This document shows, piece by piece, positions 30,173 to 39,797 of a stretch of 62,068 nt of DNA (position 1 is the stretch's first letter; every line of letters starts with the position of its first letter). Where the stretch lies: positions 1 through 62,068 of IMG/VR virus record IMGVR_UViG_3300037222_000092. One strand, given 5' to 3'. The notes beneath the pieces were generated by a model that did not search any database, had not been told where the DNA came from, and saw only the letters and a list, made by a program, of their open reading frames with translations. This DNA comes from a virus. Both the position numbers and the translations under genes were made by a program.

Positions 30173-30838
30173 TCAGACCAATTTCTGCACGGCTTCGAAC
30201 GTCACGGGCTGCGCTGACCCAGCTTGCGCCTGCGCCGAGAATGTCCCAGGCTTGATAATCATGACGCAGGTCGGCGATACCAACTGCACGCCAAGCGCTG
30301 TCGTCGCAGCGCCACTACGAACGCTTGGTTCAACGGTTACCGTCGCGGTTCCGGAGCCGTCCGCCGTCACCGCCTCGAGGATCTGATAAAGCGAGCGCTG
30401 CCCGACCGTCATCGGGATCGATATGTAATCACCGACCGAGAACTGATAGCCGGAGGGCAATGCCGAGACTGAAATTGTCGATGTCGTAGTGCTTACGACC
30501 GTCGCCGTGCCGTTGAAGGCCCCGCCGCCGTAGCGCGTCAGGTTGAGAACCGAGGCTCCGTAATAAAATGGATAGCGTTTCTCGGGATCATAACCGTAGA
30601 AGGCGTTGAGAACACCCTTGAGACTTTGGAACCACGCCTGCCAGACCGCACGATCTTTGCCGTCGATCCCCAAGAGGATCGTCTGATATTTGCAGGTCCA
30701 GAACGCGTCGGCCAATTCCATGCCGGTGAATTGCCCGCCATAGGTCGTGTTGGCAACCTGCTGCCGCGCCAGATTGAAATCGCAAGTTCCCCAGGCATCG
30801 AGGCCGGTCGGAAATGACCGCGGAAACGTGATGGTCAT
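30173..30838 (-). CDS. Distal tail protein (DUF2460-like, GTA gp12)
   Basis: 221 residues. 'VANTTYGGQFTGMELADAFW' and 'GKDRAVWQAWFQSLKGVLNA' mark a tail protein in the Dit/DUF2460 position directly after the tape measure. The C-terminal beta domain ('YISIPMTVGQRSLYQILEAV') resembles a galectin-like Dit insertion. Role: ring connecting tail tube and tip. Confidence 0.75.
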   Translation of the reverse strand: MTITFPRSFPTGLDAWGTCDFNLARQQVANTTYGGQFTGMELADAFWTCKYQTILLGIDGKDRAVWQAWFQSLKGVLNAFYGYDPEKRYPFYYGASVLNLTRYGGGAFNGTATVVSTTTSTISVSALPSGYQFSVGDYISIPMTVGQRSLYQILEAVTADGSGTATVTVEPSVRSGAATTALGVQLVSPTCVMIIKPGTFSAQAQAGSAQPVTFEAVQKLV

Positions 30839-30854
30839 TTCGATTTACCTGGGA

Positions 30855-33230
30855 TTATGCGTGCAGCCGCAGGCCGCGATTGGTGGCGTTAACGATCGAA
30901 TTGACGGCGAGACTAGGAACCTGTTTTAGCGCCGCAGACACGCCGCGCGATGCGGCCGCCTCCGCGATATCATTTACGGCCTGGTCGCCGTTGGCGCCTG
31001 AGACATCGACGGAAACGGAAATTGCAATATGCGACGACCCGGCGCCCCCGTTATATGCCGCCGTCTGCTGACGGTTGAGAATCCGTTCGCCAGGGTGCGC
31101 GATGATCGGCACCCCACCATCAGTGATCATGCCGCCGCTCGCAAAACGAGGTGCGTTCTCGAAATAGGCCAAATGCACGTAGGTCGGCGTTCCGTCAATG
31201 CCGACCATGCCGCCTGATTTGAAAGCATATGCGACATCGCCTGCACTTGCTCCAGTTGCCGCCGCATTCGAAGAGGCAAGATTAGCGGATGCTCCACCCA
31301 GGCCAAACATACCGAGGAGACCACCAAGTCCGGTGGCCCCAGCACCTCCGAAGGCCTTCGACCAAAGGTTATCGATCGCCATCTGCATTAGCTTGTCGGA
31401 AATCTTGTTCAGTGCACTTGCACCGGCCGTTTCGAACGCCTTCCATGCAGATGCTCCGGATACCAGTTGATTCTTGAAATCAACGGCAAAGCCAGAGAGC
31501 GAGTTTTGCCCCAAGGTGCTGAGATCGGAGAACGTCTTATTCAGCCGCAGCGCGTTGGCTTCGGCACTCCCAAGGGCCGTTGCAACGTCGGGATAAATAG
31601 TCTTTAGCTGATTTGCTATCTGGACATCTTCAGGTGTTAAGAAAGCCGTTTGCTGACCACGGCTAATCTCCTGTGCAATTTTCAACTTCTCATAGGATTG
31701 CGTGCTGACATCAATTGCCGCCGGCAACCGCAAGAAGGCGGCTGTTTGTTTATCTGTTAGTTCGATTCCAGACGCATCCAAGGCTTGCTTGCTGGTCATA
31801 TGCCCGCGCAAATCAGTATAGGCTGCAATTTGCTTATCCCAAGCCGCATTTTGCGCAACGGTAGCATCTTTGTCGGCAGTTTTTGCCGCATCGAGCAATT
31901 GGAATTCGGCTTTCATTCCAGCCACAACACCAGCGTTTTGCCCCATCGAAAGTGAATCGGCGGCTAATGCCCCGATGTGTTTTTCTATCGATGCTGTAGC
32001 TTTATCAAAGAGATCGCGTCCGCCGTCATTGCTATCTTCCCCAGGCAATTTGCTTGCTGGCCGCGTTGGCGGCATCGGAACATTGACAATGCGGGCGCCG
32101 GCAGCAGCCGCATTTTCCATGCCAGCAGCGATGTCGTCCCACATTTTTGCGGCGCCGGTGCCAGCAATACTGTTATCGACTAGCGCTTTGGTGCTGGCAT
32201 CAAGTGTTCCCGTCAAGGCTTGACCTGCCTTCAAGACGGCATCCATGATCACTTCTAAATCATCATTAGCTTTAATCAGCGACAAGATTGCTGTGGCTTC
32301 AGATTCCCTCGAAGTCTGGCCGGAATCCGCTGGGCTGCGGTTAATGGCACCGCTAACGGCACTAGATACGGCGGACGATAGACCTTGGGCTTTTGCGATC
32401 AGATCGTCGATGGTCGGAATCAGGCTGGCGAGTTGAGCCTTCATCCAGGTCGAGAATACCAGACTTGATTTTGTCCATTCATCCTCGAATGTTTTGGCGC
32501 GGGCTATCACCTCATCATTGATTACCAGACCAAGCTTTTCCGCTTCGCTGCGCGTGGCCGTGAAAGCCGCCGCGCCCTCGCTTAACAACGGCACCAGTTC
32601 CTTGCCGGCGCCGATCATGTCGGCCATCTTGATCTTCTGTTGCTCGCTGGCGGCGCGCGAGATCAGGTCGCGCGATATATCCCACAAGCCGTTCATATCG
32701 ATGATGAGTTTGTTTCCATCCTTAAACTTTATATTATTGGCGTCAAGCAGCTTTGAGAGATCATTCTCCTTGCGGCTTGCCTCATCGAGATTTTTTGCCA
32801 TCTCGGCAGATGATTTTGCGAAGGTGTCGCTCGACACCCCGCTCGCGCCGGCGGCGAATTGCAAGGTCTGGAAATCATGCAGATTGAGATTGGCCTGTTG
32901 TGCAGCCGCACCCATGTCGGAAAGTGCTTTATTTGTTTTCTGCACCCAATCCAAAAATACCCCGAGACCGGCCGCGCTGGCAGCGGCGCCTATGCCTACC
33001 GAAGCAAGAAACGACAACCCGCCGCCACCAGCGGCCCCCGCACCTGCAGCGCCGATCGATTTCTGTATGCCATCAAACGCCCCGGAGATCTCCCCCGCAC
33101 TACTCTTGGCCGCCGTCGAGGCCGCGTCGAAGGCATCCTTGAGGCCCTTGGTCGCCGCCGTGGTCGCATCAACACCATCCGCCACGCCGCGGATTGTGAT
33201 GGTGTTGACGATATCGCCGAGTGAAGGCAT
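30855..33230 (-). CDS. Tail tape measure protein
   Basis: 791 residues, the longest helical protein of the set, rich in Ala and coiled-coil stretches, with a hydrophobic Gly/Ala segment at about 65-95 and 'GGMITDGGVPIIAHPGERIL' near the C-terminus, a typical tape-measure motif. Length predicts a tail of roughly 120 nm at 0.15 nm per residue. It follows the frameshifted chaperone gene, as in siphoviruses. Confidence 0.92.
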   Translation of the reverse strand: MPSLGDIVNTITIRGVADGVDATTAATKGLKDAFDAASTAAKSSAGEISGAFDGIQKSIGAAGAGAAGGGGLSFLASVGIGAAASAAGLGVFLDWVQKTNKALSDMGAAAQQANLNLHDFQTLQFAAGASGVSSDTFAKSSAEMAKNLDEASRKENDLSKLLDANNIKFKDGNKLIIDMNGLWDISRDLISRAASEQQKIKMADMIGAGKELVPLLSEGAAAFTATRSEAEKLGLVINDEVIARAKTFEDEWTKSSLVFSTWMKAQLASLIPTIDDLIAKAQGLSSAVSSAVSGAINRSPADSGQTSRESEATAILSLIKANDDLEVIMDAVLKAGQALTGTLDASTKALVDNSIAGTGAAKMWDDIAAGMENAAAAGARIVNVPMPPTRPASKLPGEDSNDGGRDLFDKATASIEKHIGALAADSLSMGQNAGVVAGMKAEFQLLDAAKTADKDATVAQNAAWDKQIAAYTDLRGHMTSKQALDASGIELTDKQTAAFLRLPAAIDVSTQSYEKLKIAQEISRGQQTAFLTPEDVQIANQLKTIYPDVATALGSAEANALRLNKTFSDLSTLGQNSLSGFAVDFKNQLVSGASAWKAFETAGASALNKISDKLMQMAIDNLWSKAFGGAGATGLGGLLGMFGLGGASANLASSNAAATGASAGDVAYAFKSGGMVGIDGTPTYVHLAYFENAPRFASGGMITDGGVPIIAHPGERILNRQQTAAYNGGAGSSHIAISVSVDVSGANGDQAVNDIAEAAASRGVSAALKQVPSLAVNSIVNATNRGLRLHA

Positions 33231-33236
33231 CGCTGA

Positions 33237-33991
33237 TTATTTATCTTTGTTAGGTTTTGGAATGAGATCGAGAAACATCCGGTCGATCAAACGCACGTCT
33301 GAAACGAATTCCTCAAATTCATCAATACCGGTAATCCTATAGCGACTGGCATAAGCATCGATCGCGGTAAAGCGTATAGGCCCAAGACCGAAGCCACTTT
33401 CACGATCGCTGTTTAATTCGCAAAACGCACTATAGGAAAAACCAAACACAACAGGCAGACCAGGCGCAATGGCGTCATCTGGAATTGATTCCCCGGAATC
33501 GCGTGCCGCTTGCGCCAGCCATTCCGCATGCGGGCCGTAAGTGATGTCCCACTCGACCCGCGTTCTCAGTTTTTTATTACGGCGTCCGGCTTTTTCTTGC
33601 GCCGCATGGTAATGCTGCGCGCAGCGCTCTCGATCATGCCGCGCAGCAGGCGAGCATCCGGATTGGCGAGAATTTCCTTGGCCTTGTCAGCGGAGAACTG
33701 AATAGTGGTTGCCTCATCGTCTTCGGTTAATCCATCCCATCCAGTTAGGATAGTATCACACAAGCAAGTTAGATCGACTTCCTCATAACGCTCTGGTGGA
33801 ATGTTTGCATGTGTTCCAAATTCCGAATTAAGCTCCGTCGACATCCGCGATTGCATGCGGCGATAATCGGCATTGCCGTAGCCGCGCACGCAAACGCGAA
33901 AGGCCGGCTTGCCTTTGGCAGCCGGCGTGATCTCAACCCAATCTCCATTCTCTATCTTCTCGGAATCAACCAGCAGATCAGAAAGTTTCAC
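33237..33991 (-). CDS. Tail assembly chaperone, frameshift product (GT-like)
   Basis: The upstream 141-residue frame ends ...ATA AAA AAC TGA. The slippery heptamer A AAA AAC (complement of 33569-33575) is immediately followed by the stop. A -1 slip reads CTG AGA ACG and continues open for 110 codons to the stop at 33237, giving about 251 residues. The extension has 'WDITYGPHAEWLAQAARDSG' and the conserved-looking 'FVSDVRLIDRMFLDLIPKP'. This is the classical G/GT arrangement between tube and tape measure genes. Heptamer and frames are seen directly; frameshifting itself is inferred. Confidence 0.88.
33566..33991 (-). CDS. Tail assembly chaperone, short form (G-like)
   Basis: 141 residues, 'MKLSDLLVDSEKIENGDWVE', the unshifted product. 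It ends with a basic tail ('TMRRKKKPDAVIKN') encoded by the A-rich slippery region. The short and long forms bind the tape measure during tail assembly in lambda-like phages. Confidence 0.86.
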   Translation of the reverse strand: MKLSDLLVDSEKIENGDWVEITPAAKGKPAFRVCVRGYGNADYRRMQSRMSTELNSEFGTHANIPPERYEEVDLTCLCDTILTGWDGLTEDDEATTIQFSADKAKEILANPDARLLRGMIESAARSITMRRKKKPDAVIKN

Positions 33992-34096
33992 GATTATTCT
34001 CCCTAGTCCATTCGGGATTGCGGCGCCCGGTTTTCTTCTCCCGCACCGGGCCGCGGGTTGGACAGTACGGCTTGCGCCGCACCAAGAAGATCAAAC

Positions 34097-35560
34097 TTAA
34101 TTGGCAACCGGCAAATATGGGAAGCGGCAACAAGAAACTGTGTAGCCGAGTGTCGAATGCCGGAACGCCTGATAGCTGCCGCTGAAATACCGGTCCTGAT
34201 CCTTCCCCGGCACCGGCGCCGAGCCAGTGATCTTCAGAGCCGGAATATCGAAAACGTAGCCCTCGCGATTAAGATCAGTACGGTTGGTCTTCATCATGAT
34301 CGAGGTCTGGGTATTGGCGATTGCCGCCGCCAGCAACGCTGTGTCACCGAAATAAGCATTGATCTTGCCCGATAACGAGAGCGAGCCATTTCTGATGCCG
34401 ACCGAGCCAAGCGTCCCGATGGCCTTCTGGCCTGCTAGATTGTTGGCAAGATCGAGGCCGATATCCTGGAAGAACGACGGCCCAGCAACAAGGGTGCCAC
34501 CGACCGCCATACGCCCTACATTCGATGAGGTATTGAGAACACTGAAGGTTGGTGCCGCGATATCGGTAGCACCAGCCAGGCGCGTCGTGAGAACAGATCC
34601 CGTTGTGCCGATGAAGGCGAAGGAGCCAGCGAGAATTGACGCCGCCTTAAAATCGAGCGACCATTTGTCGAGTTGCGAGCCGGGGAAATATTCGAAAGAC
34701 GGAACGGTGATGTCCTGCTGCTGGCGTTCCAGCGTGAAGGAGCGAACCGTCGTGCCGTTCTTCAGAAAATCCCCGGTGAATATCTGCAGGGTCTTGCCGG
34801 TGCCGGCATCCGTCGTCCAACCGGAAGGCAGGTTGTCGAGAGTGACCGCGTGCGCGGCGACCGCCGTTACGCGCGCCCATGAATTCAACGCCGCCGTCGC
34901 GAACGCCAATCCTGCACTATCACCGCCGATCTTAATCCACTCGCCAACGCTAAGCCCAAGCGTGGTGAAATCGAGCGAGGTCGAGGCCAACCCGGTTGCC
35001 GTCGCCGTGATATCGGCCGATGCACCCTGGAAGCCGCATACCTGCAATTTTGCTCCGGCCAGCGGCGAAGCGTCGACCGTGAAGGTCGACGCGCCAAATA
35101 CCACGGCGGTTGCGCTCGAGCTGACGACTACTGCCAGTAACCCGTTATTTGCAGCATTTGCAAATCCTCCGGTGTTGACCAGCATACCGGCCTTAAACGG
35201 TGTGCCTAGCGGAGTTACAACGGTCGCGGTCGTGGTCGACAATGCAGAGATTTCAACGCCGGTCGTCAGCACGGTTATCAACGGATCAGATGACCATGTT
35301 CCCTGCAATGCAGCCTGGATCATGTCGTCGAAGGCCCGGAACGAAAGCTCTATCGCGGTATCGCCTGCCGATTCCGCATCGATCAGGATGAGATCGGTCG
35401 TTTGCCGATCAGCGCGGAGTTCATTGCTCGTCGTCGTCTTCGGCGTGAATGACGGCGTATTCGAGGTCACCCGCAGCGCGGTGAAGGGCGGTGTTGCCGG
35501 CGTCACACCGGGCGTGGATTCGAGCGTGTATGCGAGTGTAGTTCTGTTGGTTGAACCCAC
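34097..35560 (-). CDS. Major tail tube protein
   Basis: 487 residues from a GTG at 35560 preceded by AAGGAG. 'LAYTLESTPGVTPATPPFTA' at the start and 'ELRADRQTTDLILIDAESAG' are typical tube-protein features ('R.T..LR.DR...D'). Beta-rich, with an insertion domain at about 110-270 that is longer than in lambda gpV and may project from the tail. Confidence 0.88.
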   Translation of the reverse strand: MGSTNRTTLAYTLESTPGVTPATPPFTALRVTSNTPSFTPKTTTSNELRADRQTTDLILIDAESAGDTAIELSFRAFDDMIQAALQGTWSSDPLITVLTTGVEISALSTTTATVVTPLGTPFKAGMLVNTGGFANAANNGLLAVVVSSSATAVVFGASTFTVDASPLAGAKLQVCGFQGASADITATATGLASTSLDFTTLGLSVGEWIKIGGDSAGLAFATAALNSWARVTAVAAHAVTLDNLPSGWTTDAGTGKTLQIFTGDFLKNGTTVRSFTLERQQQDITVPSFEYFPGSQLDKWSLDFKAASILAGSFAFIGTTGSVLTTRLAGATDIAAPTFSVLNTSSNVGRMAVGGTLVAGPSFFQDIGLDLANNLAGQKAIGTLGSVGIRNGSLSLSGKINAYFGDTALLAAAIANTQTSIMMKTNRTDLNREGYVFDIPALKITGSAPVPGKDQDRYFSGSYQAFRHSTLGYTVSCCRFPYLPVAN

Positions 35561-35632
35561 GATGGCTCTCCTTGTGATGAAAGAACCGCCCAAATGGACG
35601 GATCATAGATGTCTGTGTTTTTGTGATGAGTC

Positions 35633-36073
35633 TTAAGCGAAGAGATAGAAGTAATATGGGACAACAATCGACAGCACGAAATAATTTCCAGTGTCGTTGC
35701 TATTGTCGATAAACGCAGGATTCGGTGCGAGGCACGAAACGCCTGAGAACTGCTTTGCGCGAAACAATACCCTTAATTGATCGGCCCAATCGAGACCCTG
35801 CGCGATTCCCTGTCCGCGCGGAATGGAGAGGATCAGCCGGAACGCTCCCGATTCTCGAAACGTGCGATTGCCAACGGCGGCCATTCCGACGTGAATTTCA
35901 TTGGCAACCGGATACTGCACCTCGATGAAGGACGATCCATCAGCCGGCGGTGTGCCAAGCGTATTCACACCGATGACGGGAATATCCGTCGACGTCGCAT
36001 CGATGGTGGAGACAACCGTCCACGTCGCTCCAAGACGGGACTCCACAGCATCGACAACGGCCTTGCTCGCCAT
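35633..36073 (-). CDS. Tail terminator protein (DUF4128-like)
   Basis: 146 residues. 'FRESGAFRLILSIPRGQGIA', 'LDWADQLRVLFRAKQFSGV' and 'NDTGNYFVLSIVVPYYF' match DUF4128/lambda gpU-type terminators, which cap the tail tube and join it to the head. Located between the gp10-like neck gene and the tube gene, as expected. Confidence 0.85.
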   Translation of the reverse strand: MASKAVVDAVESRLGATWTVVSTIDATSTDIPVIGVNTLGTPPADGSSFIEVQYPVANEIHVGMAAVGNRTFRESGAFRLILSIPRGQGIAQGLDWADQLRVLFRAKQFSGVSCLAPNPAFIDNSNDTGNYFVLSIVVPYYFYLFA

Positions 36074-36116
36074 GAATTATCTCGGGGTCACAATGATGGA
36101 AAGATCAGTTGGCCAA

Positions 36117-36755
36117 TCATTTTGCCGGTGCCAGAATAATGATTGCCGGCGTCAAATTAAATGCGCGACTCCCAAAATGCCGCAGCACTACTTCCTCGAA
36201 CGGCGGTGTGCGATATTCAAAATGTACGGTTGCCCAGAGCGGATCTACCAGATTAGCCGCAAGAGCGGCCACAACTTGAAACACACCATCGGGATCCTGC
36301 GGAGATCTTCCCCGTTCAATCTTCCCGGCATAGGGTTGAGTGTTCATTATAATATATTCTTCGGCCTGTTCCGGAATTTTATCATTGAGATCAAATTCAC
36401 TGCCATCCGCATAGGCAATGAAGGAGCGCTCGTATTGTCCTGGCACCGCCTTAGTTGCGTCTTTCTCAACTGGCGAATGAATGATCAATTGCTGATCGAT
36501 CCAACGAATTAAATCTCCGATCCATTGAAATCTCCAGACGACGACACTGGTGTCCTTTATCATCGATTCTGTAGTATTTTTAATGCCATCCACGGTCAAA
36601 GTAACCTTGGCGCCTTGCCGCTCGGCCTCGATCCGCGCGCGCTGTTCTATAACCCCCCGCAAGATGTAGGCGCGCCGCGCTTCATGCGACAAAGATTGTT
36701 CCAGCATCCGGTCTATATCTGAACTATTTCCACTTATTGAAGCATCGAGCGGCAT
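36117..36755 (-). CDS. HK97 gp10-like head-tail component
   Basis: 212 residues. 'NTQPYAGKIERGRSPQDPDG' and the helical N-terminus ('ARRAYILRGVIEQRARIEAE') are characteristic of gp10-like neck proteins. Longer than usual because of an insertion in the middle. It precedes the tail terminator. Confidence 0.78.
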   Translation of the reverse strand: MPLDASISGNSSDIDRMLEQSLSHEARRAYILRGVIEQRARIEAERQGAKVTLTVDGIKNTTESMIKDTSVVVWRFQWIGDLIRWIDQQLIIHSPVEKDATKAVPGQYERSFIAYADGSEFDLNDKIPEQAEEYIIMNTQPYAGKIERGRSPQDPDGVFQVVAALAANLVDPLWATVHFEYRTPPFEEVVLRHFGSRAFNLTPAIIILAPAK

Positions 36756-36764
36756 TTTCGTCTC

Positions 36765-37148
36765 TTATCCCGTGACCCGCATATTGATCCGAACCAATGT
36801 ATTTTCTACGGATTGCAAAGCCACAAAGATCACAGTGCGCAGACGATTCTCGACGATCACCTTGTCTGATCCTATCAGCGGAATTCTTGGATCCACATCG
36901 AATGGCGCCGCAAGTGGAGTAGGCAGCGCACCGGTCCACTGCGCATTATTGAGCGGCGTCGGCGAGATGATTACATGCAAATCGGTCTGATTGATTCCGG
37001 CAGCAATCTCTTGAACGGATATTGCATCGACCCTAGCCGGGCACGTCACATCGACATGACTCGCGCCAGCCTTACGCCGTAAAATTACTGTTTCAGCGGC
37101 CTGCATAAGTGCATCATCGAGCGCGGCAATACAGGCATCCGGGCTCAT
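36765..37148 (-). CDS. Hypothetical head-tail joining protein
   Basis: 127 residues. Beta-rich, ending 'VENRLRTVIFVALQSVENTL'. By position it should be a head-tail completion component, but no motif is decisive. Confidence 0.65.
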   Translation of the reverse strand: MSPDACIAALDDALMQAAETVILRRKAGASHVDVTCPARVDAISVQEIAAGINQTDLHVIISPTPLNNAQWTGALPTPLAAPFDVDPRIPLIGSDKVIVENRLRTVIFVALQSVENTLVRINMRVTG

Positions 37149-37150
37149 CC

Positions 37151-37726
37151 CTATTTCGCCTTGATCTTGATCTTGACGGTCTGATCCATCGTGCGTCCTC
37201 CAGACGTGACGATGCGGTTAGTCAGAGAATATCTCTGGCCAATCGTGCCACCAGATAGCCAGATGGCGCTGACAAGATCAGCCTTCGTGTCGCTGTTTTT
37301 TGTTATTCCGGTTGGAATAATCCACGTCGACGATGATATAGTATCGCCCTCTTCATCTAATGCGTTAGACCAATCGACATAATAATCAAGAATGTCATCT
37401 GGATCCTTGAACGGCCATGAGAGAGATCTTCCGAGATTAACGATAACGACACGAGAAGCTGGCATGAGCGCCACCGGAGCTGGAGACTCTGTCGTTCCTG
37501 TAGCTGCCTGGCCAAATGCCGGCACCGTCTCATCTTCTGAAGCGGCGATGATAGCCGCAGCAGCAGCAGTTTGACCAAATTGCGGGACCGTCTCGTTTTC
37601 TAGCGCAGAGATGATAACCGCAGTAGTCGCGGCCTGCGCGAAGTCTGGAATATTTTGTGACGCAGAGGCATTGATGCTGCCACCGCCGCCACCACTGGGT
37701 TGGTTAAATAGTAAAAGCAACGACAT
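37151..37726 (-). CDS. Phage fibre/adaptor-like protein with N-terminal repeats
   Basis: 191 residues. Three degenerate repeats of about 19-20 residues around 'FGQ(T/A)A' at the N-terminus, then a domain with 'PFKDPDDILDYYVDWSNALD' and 'WLSGGTIGQRYSLTNRIVTS'. The latter is the fold of phage fibre-tail adaptor or connector-associated proteins. Confidence 0.7.
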   Translation of the reverse strand: MSLLLLFNQPSGGGGGSINASASQNIPDFAQAATTAVIISALENETVPQFGQTAAAAAIIAASEDETVPAFGQAATGTTESPAPVALMPASRVVIVNLGRSLSWPFKDPDDILDYYVDWSNALDEEGDTISSSTWIIPTGITKNSDTKADLVSAIWLSGGTIGQRYSLTNRIVTSGGRTMDQTVKIKIKAK

Positions 37727-37836
37727 TTAATGTCCTTTGGTCGACGCTGGCGCCCGCGAGATGTTGGAATTTAGGGTACTAGCCAAGGTCGGCTGATTGC
37801 CTTAAGTTCAGGTGCTTCAATCAGGAGTTGCCAAAA

Positions 37837-38010
37837 ATGGAAAAAGACACCGATTGGAATTATTACGAGAGCTCTTTCACCACAAAACTTCTAATCGACG
37901 GATCAAGGTCATCTGGTCCTCTCATGCGACGGCAGATTAACCACGAGTGGAAATATCGCCGTATGACAAAAGAGGAAGAAACTGAATATATGTCCGGGAC
38001 AATTTGGTAA
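37837..38010 (+). CDS. Small host-like protein (plus-strand moron)
   Basis: 57 residues. AGGAG lies 9 bases before the ATG at 37837; a TTG at 37828 is less well placed. 'FTTKLLIDGSRSSGPLMRRQ' and 'WKYRRMTKEEETEYM' follow a pattern I recall from many small Bradyrhizobium proteins. It runs opposite to the whole late operon, so it is probably expressed on its own in the lysogen. Confidence 0.68.
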   Translation: MEKDTDWNYYESSFTTKLLIDGSRSSGPLMRRQINHEWKYRRMTKEEETEYMSGTIW

Positions 38011-38053
38011 CACCAGGACCGGTCCGACGCCAGTTGATGTTGTCAGTACCGAA

Positions 38054-38992
38054 TCACCCACCCATCATTGGGATGCCTGAAGATTTCACGGCTACGGTAG
38101 CTCCTGGTCCACCACTGCTACTAAGACCAGCATATCCCAAGCCAGGACCCGTCAGACCCCAGCCAATTATCGTCATATACAACCAATCAATTGGCTTAAG
38201 AGGAACGCTGCTTGATGTTGAGGGTGCAAAGCCCGTACTACCGAAGGCGTTGAAGGCGCTAGCATATGGAGTAGAACCCAAATTGTCGCCAGTATCTCCG
38301 TTAGTGTTGTTGTTCATGCTAACGATGCTGGTCGCGCCGCCATCCGAAGATAGATAGCGAGTGCCAGAGGCCGCGTTATTGCGCGTTCCACTTGCGCTAT
38401 AAGTAAAAATGTCTGCGATGTAAAAGGTGGTATTTGCGCCGGTGTTCATTTCACGGCCAAGAACTTCCGTGAACTCGTGCATCATTACACCATAGAGAGA
38501 ATATCCTCCCGTACATGTTGATCCGTCTACGCTGGTTATATCAAAACTAGCAGAGCTGCTAAATCCGCAATAACCGTCGGTAGCACTGCCAGTCCAAAAG
38601 CCAAGTGCTTTAGTAAGTGCCGAGGCAATCAAAATAGTCTCTGACCAACCAAACGGGTCTGTGGCTGGTAAATTTGTGGATGGATTAAATGCTGAAGTCT
38701 GTAGAGTATTTAACCCTGTAAATCCAGACAACGTAGTTCTGATATTAGCGTATGTTTCCGTATCGACGAAGTACATGCTCTGGCCAATATCGCCAGAGCC
38801 CATCGTTTGATTATCGACTTCGCCGTATCCACAATATATGTTGATCGTTACATCGGTTCCGTCCGAACGAAGCGTGGAAAGAGCGGTCTGAAGATCCGAA
38901 ACAACTCTTGTCCTAATAATATTCCAGGCCGCCATATTAGCATTAGTTGACCAAGATGTATCATCGTGGACTACAAGTGTCAGTGCTCCCAT
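38054..38992 (-). CDS. Zincin-type metalloprotease (NF038122-like)
   Basis: 312 residues. H172-E-F-T-E-V-L-G-R ('GVMMHEFTEVLGRE') is a zinc protease helix of the HExxE/H-VLGR kind, followed by 'FYIADIFTYSASGTRN', where an Asp may be the third ligand. The N-terminal half is mixed alpha/beta; the C-terminus has 'KPIDWLYMTIIGWGLTG'. I associate this layout with the NF038122 metalloprotease family, common in Rhizobiales. No clear signal peptide. In this context it may be virion-bound or exported with its neighbours. Confidence 0.75.
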   Translation of the reverse strand: MGALTLVVHDDTSWSTNANMAAWNIIRTRVVSDLQTALSTLRSDGTDVTINIYCGYGEVDNQTMGSGDIGQSMYFVDTETYANIRTTLSGFTGLNTLQTSAFNPSTNLPATDPFGWSETILIASALTKALGFWTGSATDGYCGFSSSASFDITSVDGSTCTGGYSLYGVMMHEFTEVLGREMNTGANTTFYIADIFTYSASGTRNNAASGTRYLSSDGGATSIVSMNNNTNGDTGDNLGSTPYASAFNAFGSTGFAPSTSSSVPLKPIDWLYMTIIGWGLTGPGLGYAGLSSSGGPGATVAVKSSGIPMMGG

Positions 38993-39186
38993 TATGATAC
39001 ACCATACAGTTGCACGTCACCTGCTAAACCGACGACTTTCTCACCATCTGAAACATCGACTTGGGCCAGTTCTTTCGTGGCATATCGGATCGCGCCAGAG
39101 GGATTATCAGCATATAGGCGAGGAGGACCGATGGAAGACAGAAGCTTCCCGGTCTGCATATTTCGGACGAGAAAAATCATGCCCAT
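38992..39186 (-). CDS. Hypothetical small protein
   Basis: 64 residues, 'GMIFLVRNMQTGKLLSSIGP'. Overlaps its neighbours by one base each. Might be a small virion or chaperone protein; unknown. Confidence 0.6.
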   Translation of the reverse strand: MGMIFLVRNMQTGKLLSSIGPPRLYADNPSGAIRYATKELAQVDVSDGEKVVGLAGDVQLYGVS

Positions 39187-39776
39187 CAGTTAAACGCCGC
39201 GTTGCAATCAAGAACAGGAGATGGAGCTGATGCTCCGGTAGCGGTTGTCGTGGCTGCGGCGCTGATGCCCGTGCCACCGATTGCAACTCCACCAACAGAT
39301 AAGGTAAACCCCCCGCTTCCACCCGGTTCAATGGGAAACGAATATACCGGCGTATCGGTTCCTACCGTCACGCTGCCAAAAGGTTTGCTGAAAACTTGCA
39401 CATAGACTTGCGATGCGCCGGAGTTGCCACACACCAGCATTCCAAGATTTCCAGCCGACGATTTTATGGCCTGTGCGCTATTTGTCAGCGCACTAAGTCT
39501 CGCAGGGCTTAACGCTGTGCTGCTGACTATCCAAGGCGACGTTCCCTGGTTTACGGCAGGGGCCGAAGGAAAGGTCACAAAGAAGGGGTTGCCGGTGACA
39601 CCGAACGCCGCGCCTGAAGCGTCCGCTGGCACCTGAAGCGGGCAAATGCCGGTGCAATTGAACGACTTCGCCGTTTGCGTCGTACCAGCAGCATCCTTGA
39701 ATGTGAAAGTGGTCTGAGCATTAGCAGTACCGATGAGGCCAACGATAAACGTCAGACTTAATAGAAGTTTTTTCAT
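39186..39776 (-). CDS. Secreted beta-rich protein
   Basis: 196 residues from the ATG at 39776. Sec signal 'MKKLLLSLTFIVGLIGTANA'. The mature domain has 'VNQGTSPWIVSS', which recurs in the protein at 48927-49820 ('VNQGTSPWVTNS'), and a C-terminal sandwich ('GSGGFTLSVGGVAIGGTGIS'). Member of the exported set lying inside the head-tail cluster. Confidence 0.68.
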   Translation of the reverse strand: MKKLLLSLTFIVGLIGTANAQTTFTFKDAAGTTQTAKSFNCTGICPLQVPADASGAAFGVTGNPFFVTFPSAPAVNQGTSPWIVSSTALSPARLSALTNSAQAIKSSAGNLGMLVCGNSGASQVYVQVFSKPFGSVTVGTDTPVYSFPIEPGGSGGFTLSVGGVAIGGTGISAAATTTATGASAPSPVLDCNAAFN

Positions 39777-39797
39777 TTGCTGCTTCACGATTAACAT

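Noticed and set aside
32494-33342. 282-codon plus-strand ORF
   Set aside because: Shadow of the tape measure gene in an antisense frame.
34359-35636. 425-codon plus-strand ORF
   Set aside because: Antisense to the tail tube gene, with no ribosome binding site and an implausible composition.
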